A stretch of 64,000 nucleotides of DNA from positions 21,383,209-21,447,208 of the forward strand of contig NC_134510.1 of assembly GCF_027942865.1 (NCBI RefSeq), written 5' to 3'. The DNA is from Odontesthes bonariensis. Taxonomy: Eukaryota; Chordata; Actinopteri; Atheriniformes; Atherinopsidae. Positions 26,575 through 40,470 of this stretch are shown here, piece after piece. Below the pieces are notes generated by a model. The model made no database searches, had not been told where the DNA came from, and saw only the letters and a program-made list of their open reading frames with translations. How positions within the stretch are numbered: the stretch's first letter is position 1; each line of letters starts with the position of its first letter. The position numbers and the translations under genes were made by a program.

Positions 26575-27479
26575 CGACAACGTGACGAAATTAAGCGGAG
26601 CGCTTTCAACGGGATAATGGTAGCCCAAATTTTTTTTTAAAAAGCTGCTAAAAATAAAGTTACAACAGTGAATTACTAAGTCGAAGCATTTCGACTCATC
26701 TGAACTCATTGTTTGGTATTTCACTGTAGTATCATATTATTGGATGAGTGACAACACAGAGTTTCTCAAGAATTGTGATACTTATCGAAATGTAGCCTAC
26801 TTCAGTGAAGAAAGTGGATCAAATATCCAAAGTTTGGGTACTAGATTATTAAAAAAAGATCAGTCGCTTATTGGACATTGATAACAAATCAGATATCCAG
26901 CAGTGTTCCGGATCCCAAAATAGTCGCAAAACAGAACAAAAGTGGTGATATCACAAAAGCCGAGAAGTTATGTTGCTTGTTATTTGTTCTGCTTTTTAAC
27001 CTAAAAGGGATTCTCAACGTTAAAGGAATCTCCAATAACTTTAAATCAACATCTGATGCTTGTTAAAATACTATGTTTTACACGATTGTTCACACATCTA
27101 CAGAAACTCGTTAAGCCAGGTATCAATTTATTTAAAGATATCAATCAGTCAACATGACATGAAAAACTGGTTTTGATTTTCTCTTTTCTCAATGAAAATG
27201 TATTTTCTTCTAAGGTCCCTGTCTAGACAGTCTTACAGGAAAATCTGTGTCACTTCAAAGAAAATATCCCCAAAACAACACATTTTTGTGGGGGGTTTTT
27301 GTCTCTTGTATTCTCAATTTGCAAACTTGAGTGAAAGCACTATTAGTTAACTAACACACTTAGTTCTGTACAGAAAGTACAGGACAAATGTCAATGGGAC
27401 AGCATCACAGACTATATCTAAAACATATTAAAAAATCTTTACCCTATTTCTTGTGGATCATTTGACTGATGAATGAATT
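26575..27479. other. Intergenic stretch upstream of nfkbid
   Basis: AT-rich sequence with no supported gene. The nfkbid promoter should lie around 26343-26700, where GC content and CpG are higher (26480-26545). Confidence 0.4.
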
Positions 27480-28279
27480 ATACCTCCACCACCACTCCTC
27501 TTGTGCATATTTTCCCATTCAGCTGACTCCTCAGGATCTGCCTTGTTCTTTGTAGGTACTTGGTAGTGGCTGACTTCCTTGTGGCCTCCTCATGGTTGCC
27601 ATTTGCCTGAGGGATACCAAGGTATCTGTCCTGAACATCTACTTTGATACCTTCTGGTAGTTCAGCCTCTTCAGTTGTGATCCTCTCGCCTCTCTTTGGT
27701 ATCAGTCGGCTGCATTTATCTAGTCCGAATGACATCCCGATGTCTTGGTGATCATCAGTATCAGTGAGTCGACGTCTCCCTCAGTCCTGGCATACAGCTC
27801 GCTGTCATGTACAGCTTGCTCGGTTCCCAGGGTTGTCTTCCACAGTCCCACGGAGTTCCTGATGAAGGCTTTTAGTGTCCTCTTGATGTTGTAGATTTCT
27901 AAGCATTCCAGCATCCATGTGTGCAGCACTGAGTCGTAGGCTGCCTTGTAGTCAATCCAGGCGGTGCACAGATTTGTCTGATTTTACAGTCTTAAGTGAC
28001 AGTTCTGCTTATCGGTGGCTGGTGTTTTGCTCCTTGGGTGTTACTTCTGGGCCCCGCTCATGTATTGAGCCATGTGCCTACTCATCTTATCAGCTCTGAC
28101 GCCTGACAGAAGCTTCCATGTTGTGCAGATGCAGGTTATTGGCCGGCAGTTGGATGAAACCGCCCCCTTCTTTCATGATGAGGACTGTCCAACCTTGAGT
28201 TAACCAGTCTGGGTGGGTCCCATAACATCAGTAGCTGGTTAATTTATTTTCAGTCCCACCCCCGGGTTGGTCTATTCTC
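27480..28279 (-). mobile_element. Older LINE remnant, 3' portion
   Basis: The minus strand encodes broken reverse transcriptase pieces: THPDWLTQGWTVLIMK-like residues near 28200, MSRHMAQYMSGAQK near 28070, then MLECLEIYNIKRTLKAFIRN near 27900, and MSFGLDKCSRL with YLGIPQANGNHEEATRKSAT near 27735-27560. These blocks are familiar from a widespread fish non-LTR element whose clade I cannot name with confidence. Several frameshifts and stops are present, and the part between RREAEARRI and THPDWL is missing. Its 5' part continues at 31515-31915 on the far side of the LINE at 28280-31514. Confidence 0.7.
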
Positions 28280-31200
28280 ATCTTTGTACCCAGCCACTGG
28301 GTGTACACTTTGGTTGGTTCAGTGGAGAACATCTCATTTATATATTGTTTAGTAATGCTATACACATATTAGCCTTGTCAGAAACTCATTTGGATGATAC
28401 ATTTGAGGACTCTTCATTGATGATCAGTGGATATAATGTTTACAGAAAAGACAGGAATGCTAATGGAGGAGGGGTGGCTTGTTATATCCAGAGTCATATA
28501 CCAGTCTTAATAAGACATGATCTGATGTCATTAGATATGGAAGTTCTTTGGTTACAAATTCACTTGTCACATATTAAACCAATATTACTAGGATGCTGTT
28601 ACAGACCCCCTAATGTCAATAGTAGTTATTTGGACTTAATTTGTGACTTGCTGGATAGTGTGAGTAACACTAATCAAGAAGTGTACTTTTTGGGTGATAT
28701 GAATGTAGACTGGAACTCTTCATGTTGTCCAATGAAGATAAAACTTATGAATGTATGTGCCGCTTGTAGCTTTTCACAGGTTGTAAGAACACCTACCAGA
28801 ATAAGTTTTAAGTGTGATGGTACTAAAGTTGCTACATGTATCGACCACATATATGTAAACTTACCTGAGGTCTGTTCTACTGCTATATCTGTCCCTACTG
28901 GTTGCAGTGACCATAACTTGGTAGCAATTGTAAGGAAAACAAAAGTCCCCAAACCTGGTGTTAAAATTGTTAATAGAAGATCATTTAAACATTTTAATAC
29001 TGATTCATACAGCAAAGATAGAACTAATGCTGACTGGTCAGAAGTGTTTTTAAAACAAGATCCAGAGGAAGCACTTAACGTTTTTAATGAAACACTCACT
29101 GAAGTGGCTGACCATCACGCACCAGTAAGAAAGTTTACTGTAAGAAATGTGAACACCCCATGGTTGGATGAAGAACTAAAAGGATACATGACGGAGAGGG
29201 ATGAGGCAAAAAGATTAGCAATTTTATCAGGTCTTAAATCTGACTGGCAAGCTTATTGCAAGCTGAGAAACTTTGTAACTAAACTGAATAGAAAGAAAAA
29301 GAAAGTGTTCTATGAAATGAGAATTAATGCAGTTAAACATGATAGTAAACATTTATGGAAAACATTGAACAATATAGTAAGAGGAAATACAAAACTTACA
29401 CCATCCTTCTTAAGGACAGAGGAGGGTTTTCTCACAAAGCCAGTTGAAATTGCTAATCATTTAAATAATTATTTCATGACAAAGATAGAGAAGTTAGATA
29501 GTAGTATCACCACACAGTCTGACAATAGAAAATTATCTGGTAGATTGATATTGAAGCTCATGGAGGGTAAAGACTGTAGCTTTGAATTTAGAGATGTCAG
29601 TGTTGCTAAAATTGAACTTTTGTTAATGTCATGTAAAGACAAGCCTCCTGGAGCTGATCATCTTGATGTTAAACTTCTTAAACCGATTTCTGCATTTATA
29701 GCACCAATGGTTACACACATTATTAACTTGTGTTTTAAGGAAAATAAATGTCCACAATTATGGAAAATATCCAAAGTTGTGCCTTTACCAAAAAATAATA
29801 AAATGCCTTTCTCTGAGACAAACAGCCGACCCATTAGCTTGTTGCCGACCTTAAGTAAAATAATGGAAAAAATTGTACACGAACAGATTCAGTCTTATTT
29901 TGTAAAAAATGAACTAATGACCTATTGCCAACACGCATACAGGAGTAAACATTCAACTGCTACTGCCTTAACACAAATGGTGGATGACTGGTTGCAGGGA
30001 ATGGAACAGAGTCACATTATAGGCGCTGTTCTTTTGGATTTCTCTGCAGCATTTGATATTCTCAATCATGAGCTTATGCTGGAAAAATTGAAACATTATG
30101 GCTTCACTGAGTCAGCTCTGCTCTGGGTCAATAGCTATTTAAGTAACAGGAAACAAATGGTATATTTTAATGGAAGCTTTTCAGACATCATACCTGTGAA
30201 GCATGGGGTGCCTCAAGGTAGCTGCTTAGGCCCTCTTCTTTACTCGATATTTACTAATGACCTGCCATTGGTATTAACTAATGCTAACATTTCAATGTAC
30301 GCTGACGATTCCACTATATATTTAGCTGCAGCGACTGTGGATGATTTGAATGAAAAACTGGCAGGCGAGACAGCAAAGGTTGTAGACTGGATTAACAATA
30401 ATAAGCTGATACTAAATGTGTCTAAGACCAATTGTATAGTAATAAGACCAATTGTATAGTAATTGGTACTAATCATTTTTTGAGTTCTAAACCAATGTTA
30501 AACATTGCAATAAATAATACAGTGATAAAACAATTAGAGGAAGTAAAACTTTTAGGTGTCATAATTGACAATAAATTATCTTGGAACAAACACATACAAA
30601 GGGTTGTTACGAAAATGGGAAATGCATTATCAATAATTAAAAGATGTGCTAAGTATTTTACACACTTACTGGCCAAGCAAGTAATTCAGGCTCTGGTATT
30701 ATCAAATCTGGATTACTGTTCTATTGTCTGGTCTTCTATATCAGGTGGTAATATAAGGAAATTACAATTGGTCCAGAACAAAGCAGCAAGAGTAGCTCTT
30801 TCATGTAATTGGAGAACAGATGTAACTAAAATGCACAAATCTTTAGGTTGGTTAAATGTAAGAAATAGGCTTTTGTCTCTACTTATGGTTTTTATCAAGA
30901 ATGTCATAATTACAAAATCACCACTGATAATATACAGAAAGTTGTGTTTTAGCTCACTGGTTCATACTCATTCAACAAGACATGCAGTTGAAGGGTGTTT
31001 CACCTTACCTAGATCCAAGACAACAATGCAACGTTCAGTTATGTATAGGGCAATGCATCAATGGAACCTACTGCCTCAGAACATTTCTCAGTTAAATATT
31101 CATGCCTTTAAAATACACATAAAAAAGTATTATATGAATATCAACTTCATGTAATGCAGCTGTTTTTTTGGGTTTTTTTCCTTCTTTCTTTTCTCCTTTT

Positions 31201-31514
31201 TTCTTGTGCTGCCTCTGTCTCTTACGTTATTTATGTTTGTAACCTTTAGTGATAATTTATGAGGAAAACACTTATGTATTGTTTGTGTTATTTATTTTCC
31301 CTTGTATTTTTGTTCTATCCTTTATGTATGTAGTAGGTTGTTAATTGTCAATTGGAAGGACCCTAGGAATATTAGCATGTATGTCATGTTTACCGCCACT
31401 CTGTGTGGCTGATATTTGTGTCTGTAAAAGATTAATTGGAAAGACCCCAGGAAGAATAGCTGCTGCTAAAAGCAAAAGCTAATGGGGATCTAATAAAACA
31501 AATAAACAAATAAA
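28280..31514 (+). mobile_element. Nearly whole AT-rich LINE (jockey/L2-like)
   Basis: A non-LTR retrotransposon of about 3.2 kb with an AP-type endonuclease and a reverse transcriptase, no LTRs, and an A-rich tail of AAACAAATAA units (31495-31514). The same heptamer TATTCTC stands at 28273-28279 and 31515-31521 and may be the target-site duplication. It is inserted into an older LINE lying on the other strand. The 5' end is probably truncated within the endonuclease, since the usual LNVRSL start is not seen. The clade call is from motif memory only. Confidence 0.8.
28310..31154 (+). pseudogene. LINE endonuclease-reverse transcriptase ORF
   Basis: The frame opens with IHILALSETHLDD, an AP endonuclease block, and has the LGDMNVDWN and CSDHNLV motifs of that domain. 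The reverse transcriptase follows with RPISLLPTLSK, LLDFSAAFDILNH, GVPQGSCLGPLL and the active-site YADDSTIY. The frame stops at 30457-30459, and the remaining 240 codons continue in the +2 frame to the stop at 31152-31154. The only break seen is a 20-bp tandem duplication at 30424-30443/30444-30463, which shifts the frame. The C-terminal part has LDYCSIVWSS and NKAARVAL, as usual in L2/CR1-like elements. The protein would act at genomic targets during element copying, but this copy is probably inactive. Confidence 0.8.
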
Positions 31515-31915
31515 TATTCTCCTGGCTTCAGCCTCTCTAGTGCAGCCAGAGCTGTGAGTTATTGTTTGGCAGTCTCCTGTGCAATAAGGTACGGTGTGTT
31601 TGTTGTACTTCTTTGGAATCTCTCTCTTCATTGCACCTTTCTGAAGCTGTGATAGCTGGCTAACCTCCCTCCGTGTTGCCTTGATCTTGACTTCCAACTT
31701 TTGTCTCCGTGGGGGATACCGTGGGCTTACTGCTCCTTGTATTGTTTATCTTGTAGCCAAGCATCTCTAGGATCACAGCAGCTGTGGTGTACATCAGCTC
31801 CACTGTAGCGCTGTGTTCACATCTTCTAGCAGACTTTAAGAGGTTGCTTTTGTCTCTTAGCCTTTGCCAAGGCCAAGAGCAAGTATCCAAGATCTTCCAT
31901 TTCCATGAGACATCT
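31515..31915 (-). mobile_element. Older LINE remnant, 5' portion
   Basis: The minus strand encodes KIKATRREVSQLSQLQKGAM and ends at TREAEARRI, exactly where the tail of the inserted LINE begins. These are the blocks that precede the reverse transcriptase in the same element family seen at 27480-28279. It is frame-broken. Confidence 0.65.
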
Positions 31916-32688
<773 letters not shown>

Positions 32689-33845
32689 TGTATATATACA
32701 GTCAAGTGAAGAAGAAAAAAGCAGAAAAAGCACCACACTCACAACAAATATCTCAAAATACTACAAATATAACACTAGTGTATTCTAACAAATATATTAT
32801 CATTATGTTATATAAATGTATATATACCATATTATATACTATATCATTATATGCATTGACAGGTATATTATGTTAACAGATATATTCAATTTCAATAATG
32901 TAATGAGTTGAACAGTTTGATGGCATGGGGAACAGAGGAGTTTTTAAGTCTGATGGCTGCACAGGCCTCTTTGGCTGCTGATGACAGTATGCAGAGGATG
33001 ACTGGCATTGTCTGCAATGGCCGGCAGTTTGGCAGGTGGTCTCTTTTCTGCAACTGTCACCAGAGAGTCCAGCTTCACGCCAATCACAGAGCCAGCCTTG
33101 CCGATCAGCTTGTCCAGCCTGAATGAGTCCTTCTTTGAAGTGCTTCCACCCCGGGCACACCACAGCATAAAAGGGGACGCTGACAACAACAGACTGGTAC
33201 AACATCCACAGGAGTTTCTTGCAATGTTAAACGATTGCAGCCTCCTCAGCAAGTACAGTCCGCATTTGCCCTTCCTGTACAGATCTTTGTATTGTTTGTC
33301 CAGTCCAGATTGTTGTCTAGCCACAGCCCGAGGTACTTGTCGGTGTCTACAACCTCCACCTCCTCCCCCTCAATCTGAACTGGTCGTGGGTTTGGTTTGG
33401 ACTTCTCAAAGTCTATATCCAGCTCCTTAGTCTTTGAGGTGTTGAGCTGTAGATTGTTTGCGTGGCTCCAGACAACAAAGTTCCTCACCAGACTCCTATG
33501 TTCCTCTTCTTGGTCATCACTGATACACCCCATGATAGCTGTGTCATCTGCAAACTTCTCAAAATGACATAATTCAGAGTTGTAGCAGAAGTCTGGAGTA
33601 TACAATGTGAAGAGGAGAGGGGACAGCACAGTCCCCTGCGATGGACTTCTGCGATGCTCCTGCGCTGCTGACCACAGCGTCAGACGTGATATCCTTCAGC
33701 CTGACGTACTGTGGTCTGTCGGTGAGGTAACTATACCCAGGCAGGGGTCCATTTGGGTCAATTTATCCTGAAGCATAAGGGGCTGGATGGTGTTAAAGGC
33801 ACCCGAGAAGTCCAGAAAATGAATCCTAACCATGCCACTCCGCTT
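32689..33845 (-). mobile_element. L2-like LINE fragment, reverse transcriptase 3' half
   Basis: The minus strand encodes reverse transcriptase pieces: FLDFSGAFNTIQPLMLQDKL near 33810, FADDTAIMGCI near 33545, LQLNTSKTKEL near 33440, YLGLWLDNNLDW near 33320, and NASHPLHTVISSQR near 32980. The 5' half is missing, and several frameshifts and indels are present. It belongs to the same family as the plus-strand copy at 59813-61180. Confidence 0.85.
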
Positions 33846-36458
33846 GCAAGGTGAAAAAAGCAGTGAAATAGCCCTTTTCTGCATTTTCACAAATCAGGAA
33901 AAGGTTTCACTAATCCCAAACAAGGTATTAATGGATCTACACTCTCTTAAGAATAATTATGTCCAGGGCAGTCTAACTATTGCAGCTTTCATAGAGGATC
34001 TAAACTTTACTAGTTACGGTTAAGCACACAGATAATTGACCTTGGGTGCTGGCCATTATTTCACTCAACACAAATGAAGATCTTATAAAACAAGACGTTT
34101 TCTTCTGCTGAAAATACATAACAGACTATACAAGAATGGCTGAAACTAATATACGATTAACCAATAAATTCAGAAAATTAGAAATTGGCAATGAGTAAGC
34201 TGATAGTATTTCTCTAATTTTCAGACTTTTCAAATTAATCAGTCAGTTGACTGAATAATCAGGTTGTTTTTTAGTAGAGCGGAAAAGCAGTCAGATGATC
34301 AGTTCGTGATGAAAATAGTCATGATTTATTAGTAATACAGGAAATTCCTGCTTATACAGGGATTCATGAGTGAGGATTTTATGTCAAATTTGATTTATTT
34401 CATTGTACAACGGCTGTGTTTTATCCTAGCACAGCACGTAACTTTGAACTAATCCAGCTTGTTGTTCTCCTGAAGTTAGAGTGACGAGGACCATAAGCTT
34501 AGGTTCAGAGAACATTCACTCAAGTGTAGAAGCAGAATGTTTCCAAAATATTTGGGGAACTAAAAACTCTAACGCACTCTGAAGGCCTGAGGACATGTAC
34601 TTTTTAAGATACGGCAATTTCTTCAGCCTTTTTTTTTTTTTTGCCAACTGATAAGGACTCAATGTGGTGGAATGTTAATGGCTATTGCTATAGAACCCAA
34701 ATCATGGCACCATCTTATTCATTCGACCTTTGATGCGCACTGTCATGATAATTGCAAATAATAAATTAAAAAAAGGCTCTGTGACCCACACACGTACACC
34801 CACGCTGATAGAAAGCACAAGGTACCTTCCCATTCCTGCTCTTCAGAAAGCAGCAACAGCTGGCTGTGCAACAAACAGGGCCATGAGGAGGCGTTTCCTC
34901 TCTCCCCACATTCTCACTTTCATTGTTGGTGTCTGCCATGTGTCTTTTGAATGACCTCTTTCGATCATGGATTATATAGTTTGACATTTCCATCAAGATT
35001 GCTGGATAATTGCGATCATTTGTTAGATGGTGTTTTGAAGCTCTTTGAGATATTCATCATAGAAAATATAACACACTAGCGCATAGATGCATGCATACAT
35101 ACATATAAGAACTTATCACTTCATTTTCTGATATAAAACTTTGCTCCCATCTCAAAGTTTGCCCGTTTATTCATCAAAGACTGCAAAATGTAGCACTCTG
35201 ACAGTTGACCAATGTTGCTAATACACATACTGGTGTGAGGCTGCACTGGTGCTTTTGAAGAATTCAAAGAAAAATCGATGCATAAAAAATGTGTGGGCTA
35301 AAATAATTTCACGACTGTCATTTCAAGTACGCATCGGCGAAAACATGTGGGTTTGCTGTTAATGGTGCCTGGCAGTTAAGAGTCAGCGGTGACACCATAG
35401 CAACGTGGTGACATTTTTAACAACCCACACTCTGCCTTGGACCTCACTGGGACATTACTGAGCAGTCAACAGGCACATGAGGCAACTCACTTTGTGTTCT
35501 CTACAGTAAATGTGAACATGGCCTCTATCAGAAGATATCAAGTGACGCAACAGAGAACTGTGGTATTTCAGTCGTTGGCAGGTAAAAGATGCATCTGGGG
35601 TTTGTAAAGTAGCAGTGTGGGTTACTGACTGCACACCTACAACAACTTACACCCTCATGTTTTATGCCTGTGAGTAGTTTATTTTCATAAACACAGTTCT
35701 CCGCGTGAACATTAAAGTGCATTCGGCTGTACAAAAATCTGTGCAGTCTAGGATATAGGAATTAAGCTACTCGTAAAGGGAACCTTTCTGCTGTCACAAC
35801 ATTGTCAACATTGTGTCAACCAGCAGAGGAAGTGATGAAATTGTTGCCGCCCCTCAAAAGTAAAAAGCAGATACGCTCATCTTCTGGCCCGCAGAAGGCA
35901 GATGAACCCAAGCAGAGCAGGTATGAGGACTTTTCTTTAGGATCTTACTTTCTATTTTTCTTTCTTTTTTTTTTTTTGCCTACTTAAATGTTGAATCTCT
36001 TCATGTTAGTCTCGAATGTTGCTTCAGACTCAGAATGTTCAGTGGGATTATCAGGCGAAATAACACTTTTCTACAACGGTTAATACAGAATCTAGATCAA
36101 GTTTAATCTGTCTTTTTAAAGACATATTTAAATGGTTTTGTTCTATGGGGAAAATGTACAATTTAGATCTTCCTCTTTCTTTTCATTTCTTTTTTTTCCC
36201 CCCTCGAATGCCCACATAGATGGTTATGAATCGCTGACAGAGGTGTTGTTTGTTGAAATGAAAGCAGGTCAAACCTACAGTCTCAGACAGTTTTTCTTTC
36301 ATGCCGACATTAAACATGATGAAATTTGCAGCGTGTTAACCAAAACACAACCTGGCTGTGCTTTTCTACATGACTGAGGATTGTACATGAGATGTTGTTT
36401 TGTCTCTTCTTTTTTTTTTTCCTTCAGACAAAGCAGAATTAATCTGACTTACAAAGCA
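33846..36458. other. Region upstream of hcst
   Basis: No coding exon supported. AGAGGAAGTGATG at 35824-35836 has a PU.1/ETS-like core (GAGGAAGT) and could matter for a myeloid gene, but it is one weak match. The hcst promoter and any untranslated exon should lie between about 35500 and 36450. Confidence 0.4.
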
Positions 36459-38272
36459 ATGGCATATCGAAAGCTCATCACCGTTGCCTTGCTTTTTCTG
36501 TCCCGTAAGTATGCTTTTCATAGCTCCCTGCTTTTTACACCGAGCCTGCACTTAGCATTTAGGTGGTCTTCAACAGGAAGGTAAAACCACAAACACTCTG
36601 CACGACAGAAATTTCACAAGCAGAGGCCTTGCTATTTCAAAAGCAGACCAAACAGAAAGGTGTCAAATTTGATATAATCTTCTTTTCTGCTTCTTAGACC
36701 TGTCTGTGGCACTCGCAGGTAGGTGGCCTACAACAAACAGAGATATTTCAATGTTAGAAACTATCAACAATAATGCAGAACCATTGAAACTTCAGACCTG
36801 ATGAATCATTCTTTCCAGCCACGTCTTGTTTGTCTCTTACATGTAGCATCCCACTCCATTTTTGTCACTTTGTCATCTCATTCGCTGTCTGCCTATCGCT
36901 CTGGGTTTCCCAGACAGCACTGTGACTTGCTATAGAATTGAGCCTGGGACGATAGCGGGGATCGTCTTTGCAGATTTGTTGCTGACCCTCATCATCGTCG
37001 TTGTCACCTACCGGTGCGCCACATTACGCCGTCAGAAGATAGATAATGGTAAATTGTGGGGCTGAGATTAGTCTGTTCTTTTATACCTTGCTGTGTTTTT
37101 TTTTTGTTGATTTTTTTAAGCCATGATTGTTTTTTCTTACACCTCAATTTCCAGAGAAGGTGGGGAAATTATTTATTCATTTCCAAAAAATGATGCATTT
37201 AAACCTTTATCTGATAGAAACAAGTGCAAAGGAGATGATTTTCAGTGTCCTCACAACAGCACAGTCAACAAAGGTTTGGAGCAGAGCGTGTTTACCCTTG
37301 TGTTACATCACCATGTTGTTGTTTTTGAAATGACACTTTTTAATTATTTGGAAACTGAGTATGCTGTCACAGTCTTACAAGAGGAATCAGTGTCCATTCT
37401 TGCTTAATACAAGATCTCAGCTGTTCGACCTGGTTTATTGGTTATTGTTGTGTGATTCTCCTCCTAATGATGAGCCATACATTCTCAATAAGAGACAGAT
37501 CTGGACCGCAACCAGAACAGCCAGTCACAAGCACTCTGTGTCTATGAAACCACACTGTTGTGAATCATCCAGAATTACAAATACTAAGATATTACTTTCA
37601 CACATATGCAAGTCATTCGTGCAATGGGTGTTGATGCACCTCCATACCATCACGAACACTGGTTTTTGCGCCTTTCTCTGATAACAGCCTTGATGGTGTT
37701 TCCTTCTCTTAGACATGCGGAGCCAGACATTTGTTTCTCCCAAAATCAGCTGAGACATGGACTCATCTGACCACGGTGTCCACCGTCTTTCTGTCAGAGA
37801 ACTCAGGGGTTGACATATGACTTCATCCTTGTAAAATACAGTCTCAAGTTACATTTATATGGACTTGAAGGTCACATGAATCCAACAGTGGTTTTCAGCC
37901 CTGAATCTTTTCACAATATAGTGCGCTGTATATTATGAAGAACCAAAGTACAAAAGTGATTAAACACGGCTCCTTACATGTAAATTCTGTTTTTTTTAGA
38001 GGATGCTCCTTTTATAATCAGTCCTGACACTCTCACCTGTCGACGATTAATCTGCCGACTGTAGAACAGAACGTGGTTGCTTTATTCTGTCTTTCATTGC
38101 CTCCCTCCGAACTTTTTACGGCGGTGTGTCGCTTCTGAGTATAATGAGGTTGATTCACAAAGACACTGGAAACACTTGCTCTCATTTTCAAGTAATAGTT
38201 TCTCTCTTTTTCTTTCTCTTTACAGCTGACAAGGTGTACATGAATGTCCGCGCCAACTGCAAGACCACATAG
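36459..38272 (+). CDS. hcst: Hematopoietic cell signal transducer (DAP10)
   Basis: A transmembrane adaptor that pairs with activating receptors on lymphoid and myeloid cells. Coding exons are 36459-36504, 36698-36718, 36914-37048 and 38226-38272, with consistent phases and 82 codons. The signal peptide is MAYRKLITVALLFLSHLSVALA. The ectodomain is very short, with one cysteine (C28) where mammalian DAP10 has a CxxC for dimer formation. The transmembrane span carries the acidic D43 that contacts basic residues of partner receptors (VFADLLLTLIIVVV). The cytoplasmic tail ends DKVYMNVRANCKTT. The tyrosine motif is YMNV: it keeps the Grb2-type YxN but has V where the PI3K-type YxxM has M. The start ATG lies in a good context just upstream of the leader. 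It lies 3.8 kb before tyrobp on the same strand. Confidence 0.88.
37470..37830. repeat. Dispersed fish repeat remnant
   Basis: Sequence in intron 3 of hcst around CATACCATCACGAACACTGG, AACAGCCTTGATGGTGTTTC and GGACTCATCTGACCACGGTG recalls a very common non-autonomous fish repeat. I cannot name the family or set its ends. Confidence 0.4.
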
Positions 38273-38746
38273 AATTGCCCTGCACTTTCTTCTGATCCCA
38301 TCTGTACATGAGAGCAAAATGCTACAGAATTAGCTTAATTTTCCTTCTTTTTTAAAAAACAAAACTATGGTTACACTCTTACTGACAACACGTTTTGCAT
38401 TTTTTATATGTGTCAAAGGCAGGGTATTATTAGCAGCTTTATTTGCTCCCAGGAATCGCCAGGCACCGCCCTCTATGCAAAGTGCAGGTGACTGATAGTT
38501 CAGGGCATGTTATAGACAAACAGCTCATTTCATGGGACTTTCAAGGCCTATAAAGGGCCTCCTGCATACCGTGAATGTGTAAATGTTATTCAAATTCATA
38601 GAATGTTGGTTGTAACTACCTAGACTGCATGTCTGCACTTGGCTATTAGTAGAAAAATGTCCTCAGGTTCACACTTTTTATCAATTTTGGAAGAAAATGC
38701 TTCGTGAATACTTCTGTTGCAGAAAGCTACATGGAACTGACAAAGA

Positions 38747-38752
38747 AATAAA
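38747..38752 (+). promoter_or_regulatory. Poly(A) signal, hcst
   Basis: AATAAA about 475 bases after the hcst stop codon. Confidence 0.5.
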
Positions 38753-40225
38753 GCTCAAACATTGATCTTACATTGATTATGCCTCTCATTCCACAATGTA
38801 TGAAAAAGGACTGCTGATGATGCAAATTCTATCGACAATAAACCATATAATAAAAGCAAACAGTAAACAATAAAATATATTCTAAAGAGTCATGTTAAGA
38901 AGTGAATTGAGAGATGAGACCAATTCTGTGTGCTCCAGATCCTGTAGTGAAATGTTCCACTGCACTGGGCCCCGACGAACAGTCCCAACAGCTTTTATTC
39001 TTGAGTTGGGACCCATAAACAGTCAGCAGAAACCTCTGAGACTCTGAGGCTGTGCTCTGGCTCATAAGGGAACAGCAAATCAACGACGCAGCTAGGACAC
39101 AAGCCATTCTTAATTTCAAGCCATTTAATCATGAAATCCATTTAAGAGATGCTAAAAAAACAGTTGCGTTTTCATGTTCTCCAAAATATATCAAACTACA
39201 ACGATTCGCGTGCGTCAAAACATGTTTGTTTGCTTCATTAATTGTTTCGGTTTCTTTCGATGTGATTCATCGTTGCCCAAAAAGTGACCTTTTTTAGCAA
39301 CGTGCAGCACCGGAGGCCAGATCAGGTACGACACTGAGTCCTGCAGTGTGTTGATGAGATGCTGTGGTTAAACTGCTGCGGCTTCAAACACAGAAAACAT
39401 GCTGACAGAAACACTTTTTCTTTTATCTCTGTACTGTCTGTCTGGCCTTTATCCTCTCCATGTTCACTGTGATGTTCACGCTGTCTCTACTTACCTTTAC
39501 AAAAAAAGCCCTGAAGTTTAATCTCGACACACATCTTGACCTTTTTTTTTTAGGAAGAGCTCTGTTTTTCACTAACCATACTGCAGTGGCGGCTGCTGAC
39601 TTTTAAAACAGGGGAAGCCCATATTACGCGTTCAGGGTTGTAGTGGCTCATGCCATCCCAAAGCAGAAGATAGCAAAGTTAAAAAGAATTAGTTATAACA
39701 TAGCTGTGTCTAGTATGACAAGTATGCCCAGCAAATACACAGAAAGAAGGTATAGACTTTGAAAATTCACACAGCAAGGCCAAAATCAAGTATGATCGAA
39801 TCTAAGGCCTGTAAATGGCTGGATCTGTGGCTGGATCAGAATCTGTTGAGCATTTTTCCCTGTCATAATGGATACTTAGAGTTTGATGGTGGTGGTAAGT
39901 ATTCTTAAAAAAGGTAACATTTGTGAATGGGCAGCATGAATTCTGGAAAGGAACAACTAAAAGTATGAGTGAAACTCCGACAGCACTTTCACAGACAACC
40001 AGTCTCTTTCGTATCCGCTTTGGGACTGAAGTTTCGGCTGCCACAACATCTCATGATGGACAAACACTAACCCCAATCATCACGACACAGCCCCTCATAT
40101 TCACACGCCCACATCTAATCTACCCCCAGAGACGCCGGGCAGTCTCGGAAGTGATGAGTTTTTGTCGATTTAGCCAATGATGACCTAGAATTGTAGAAAA
40201 AAACTTGACTCTCCCGCCCCCTCCT

Positions 40226-40470
40226 GAAGCCGGGCAGCCCTCGGCTCGGAAGCCTGGCTGTTAGTGGCGGCTTCATAACATGATTTCCTCAGTGAACGGC
40301 GGCGATTTCAGAACAAATCACTTCATTAAGCTACAGGACAACATGTTGTAGTTATGAAAGTAAATGCAGTATTGGGCATATCTTGTGTTTTGTGAATAAC
40401 TGTTTTATCGTCAATTTAACATTGAAGATGTAGCAATTTCGCCAGAGAATGGGAGAGGCTGCCCGGCTTC
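40226..40470. repeat. 14-bp inverted repeat, possible MITE
   Basis: GAAGCCGGGCAGCC at 40226-40239 is the exact reverse complement of 40457-40470. GCCGGGCAG also recurs near 40135. CAGTGGCGGCTGCTGAC at about 39586 looks like a hAT-type end, but I found no matching opposite end. Confidence 0.3.
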
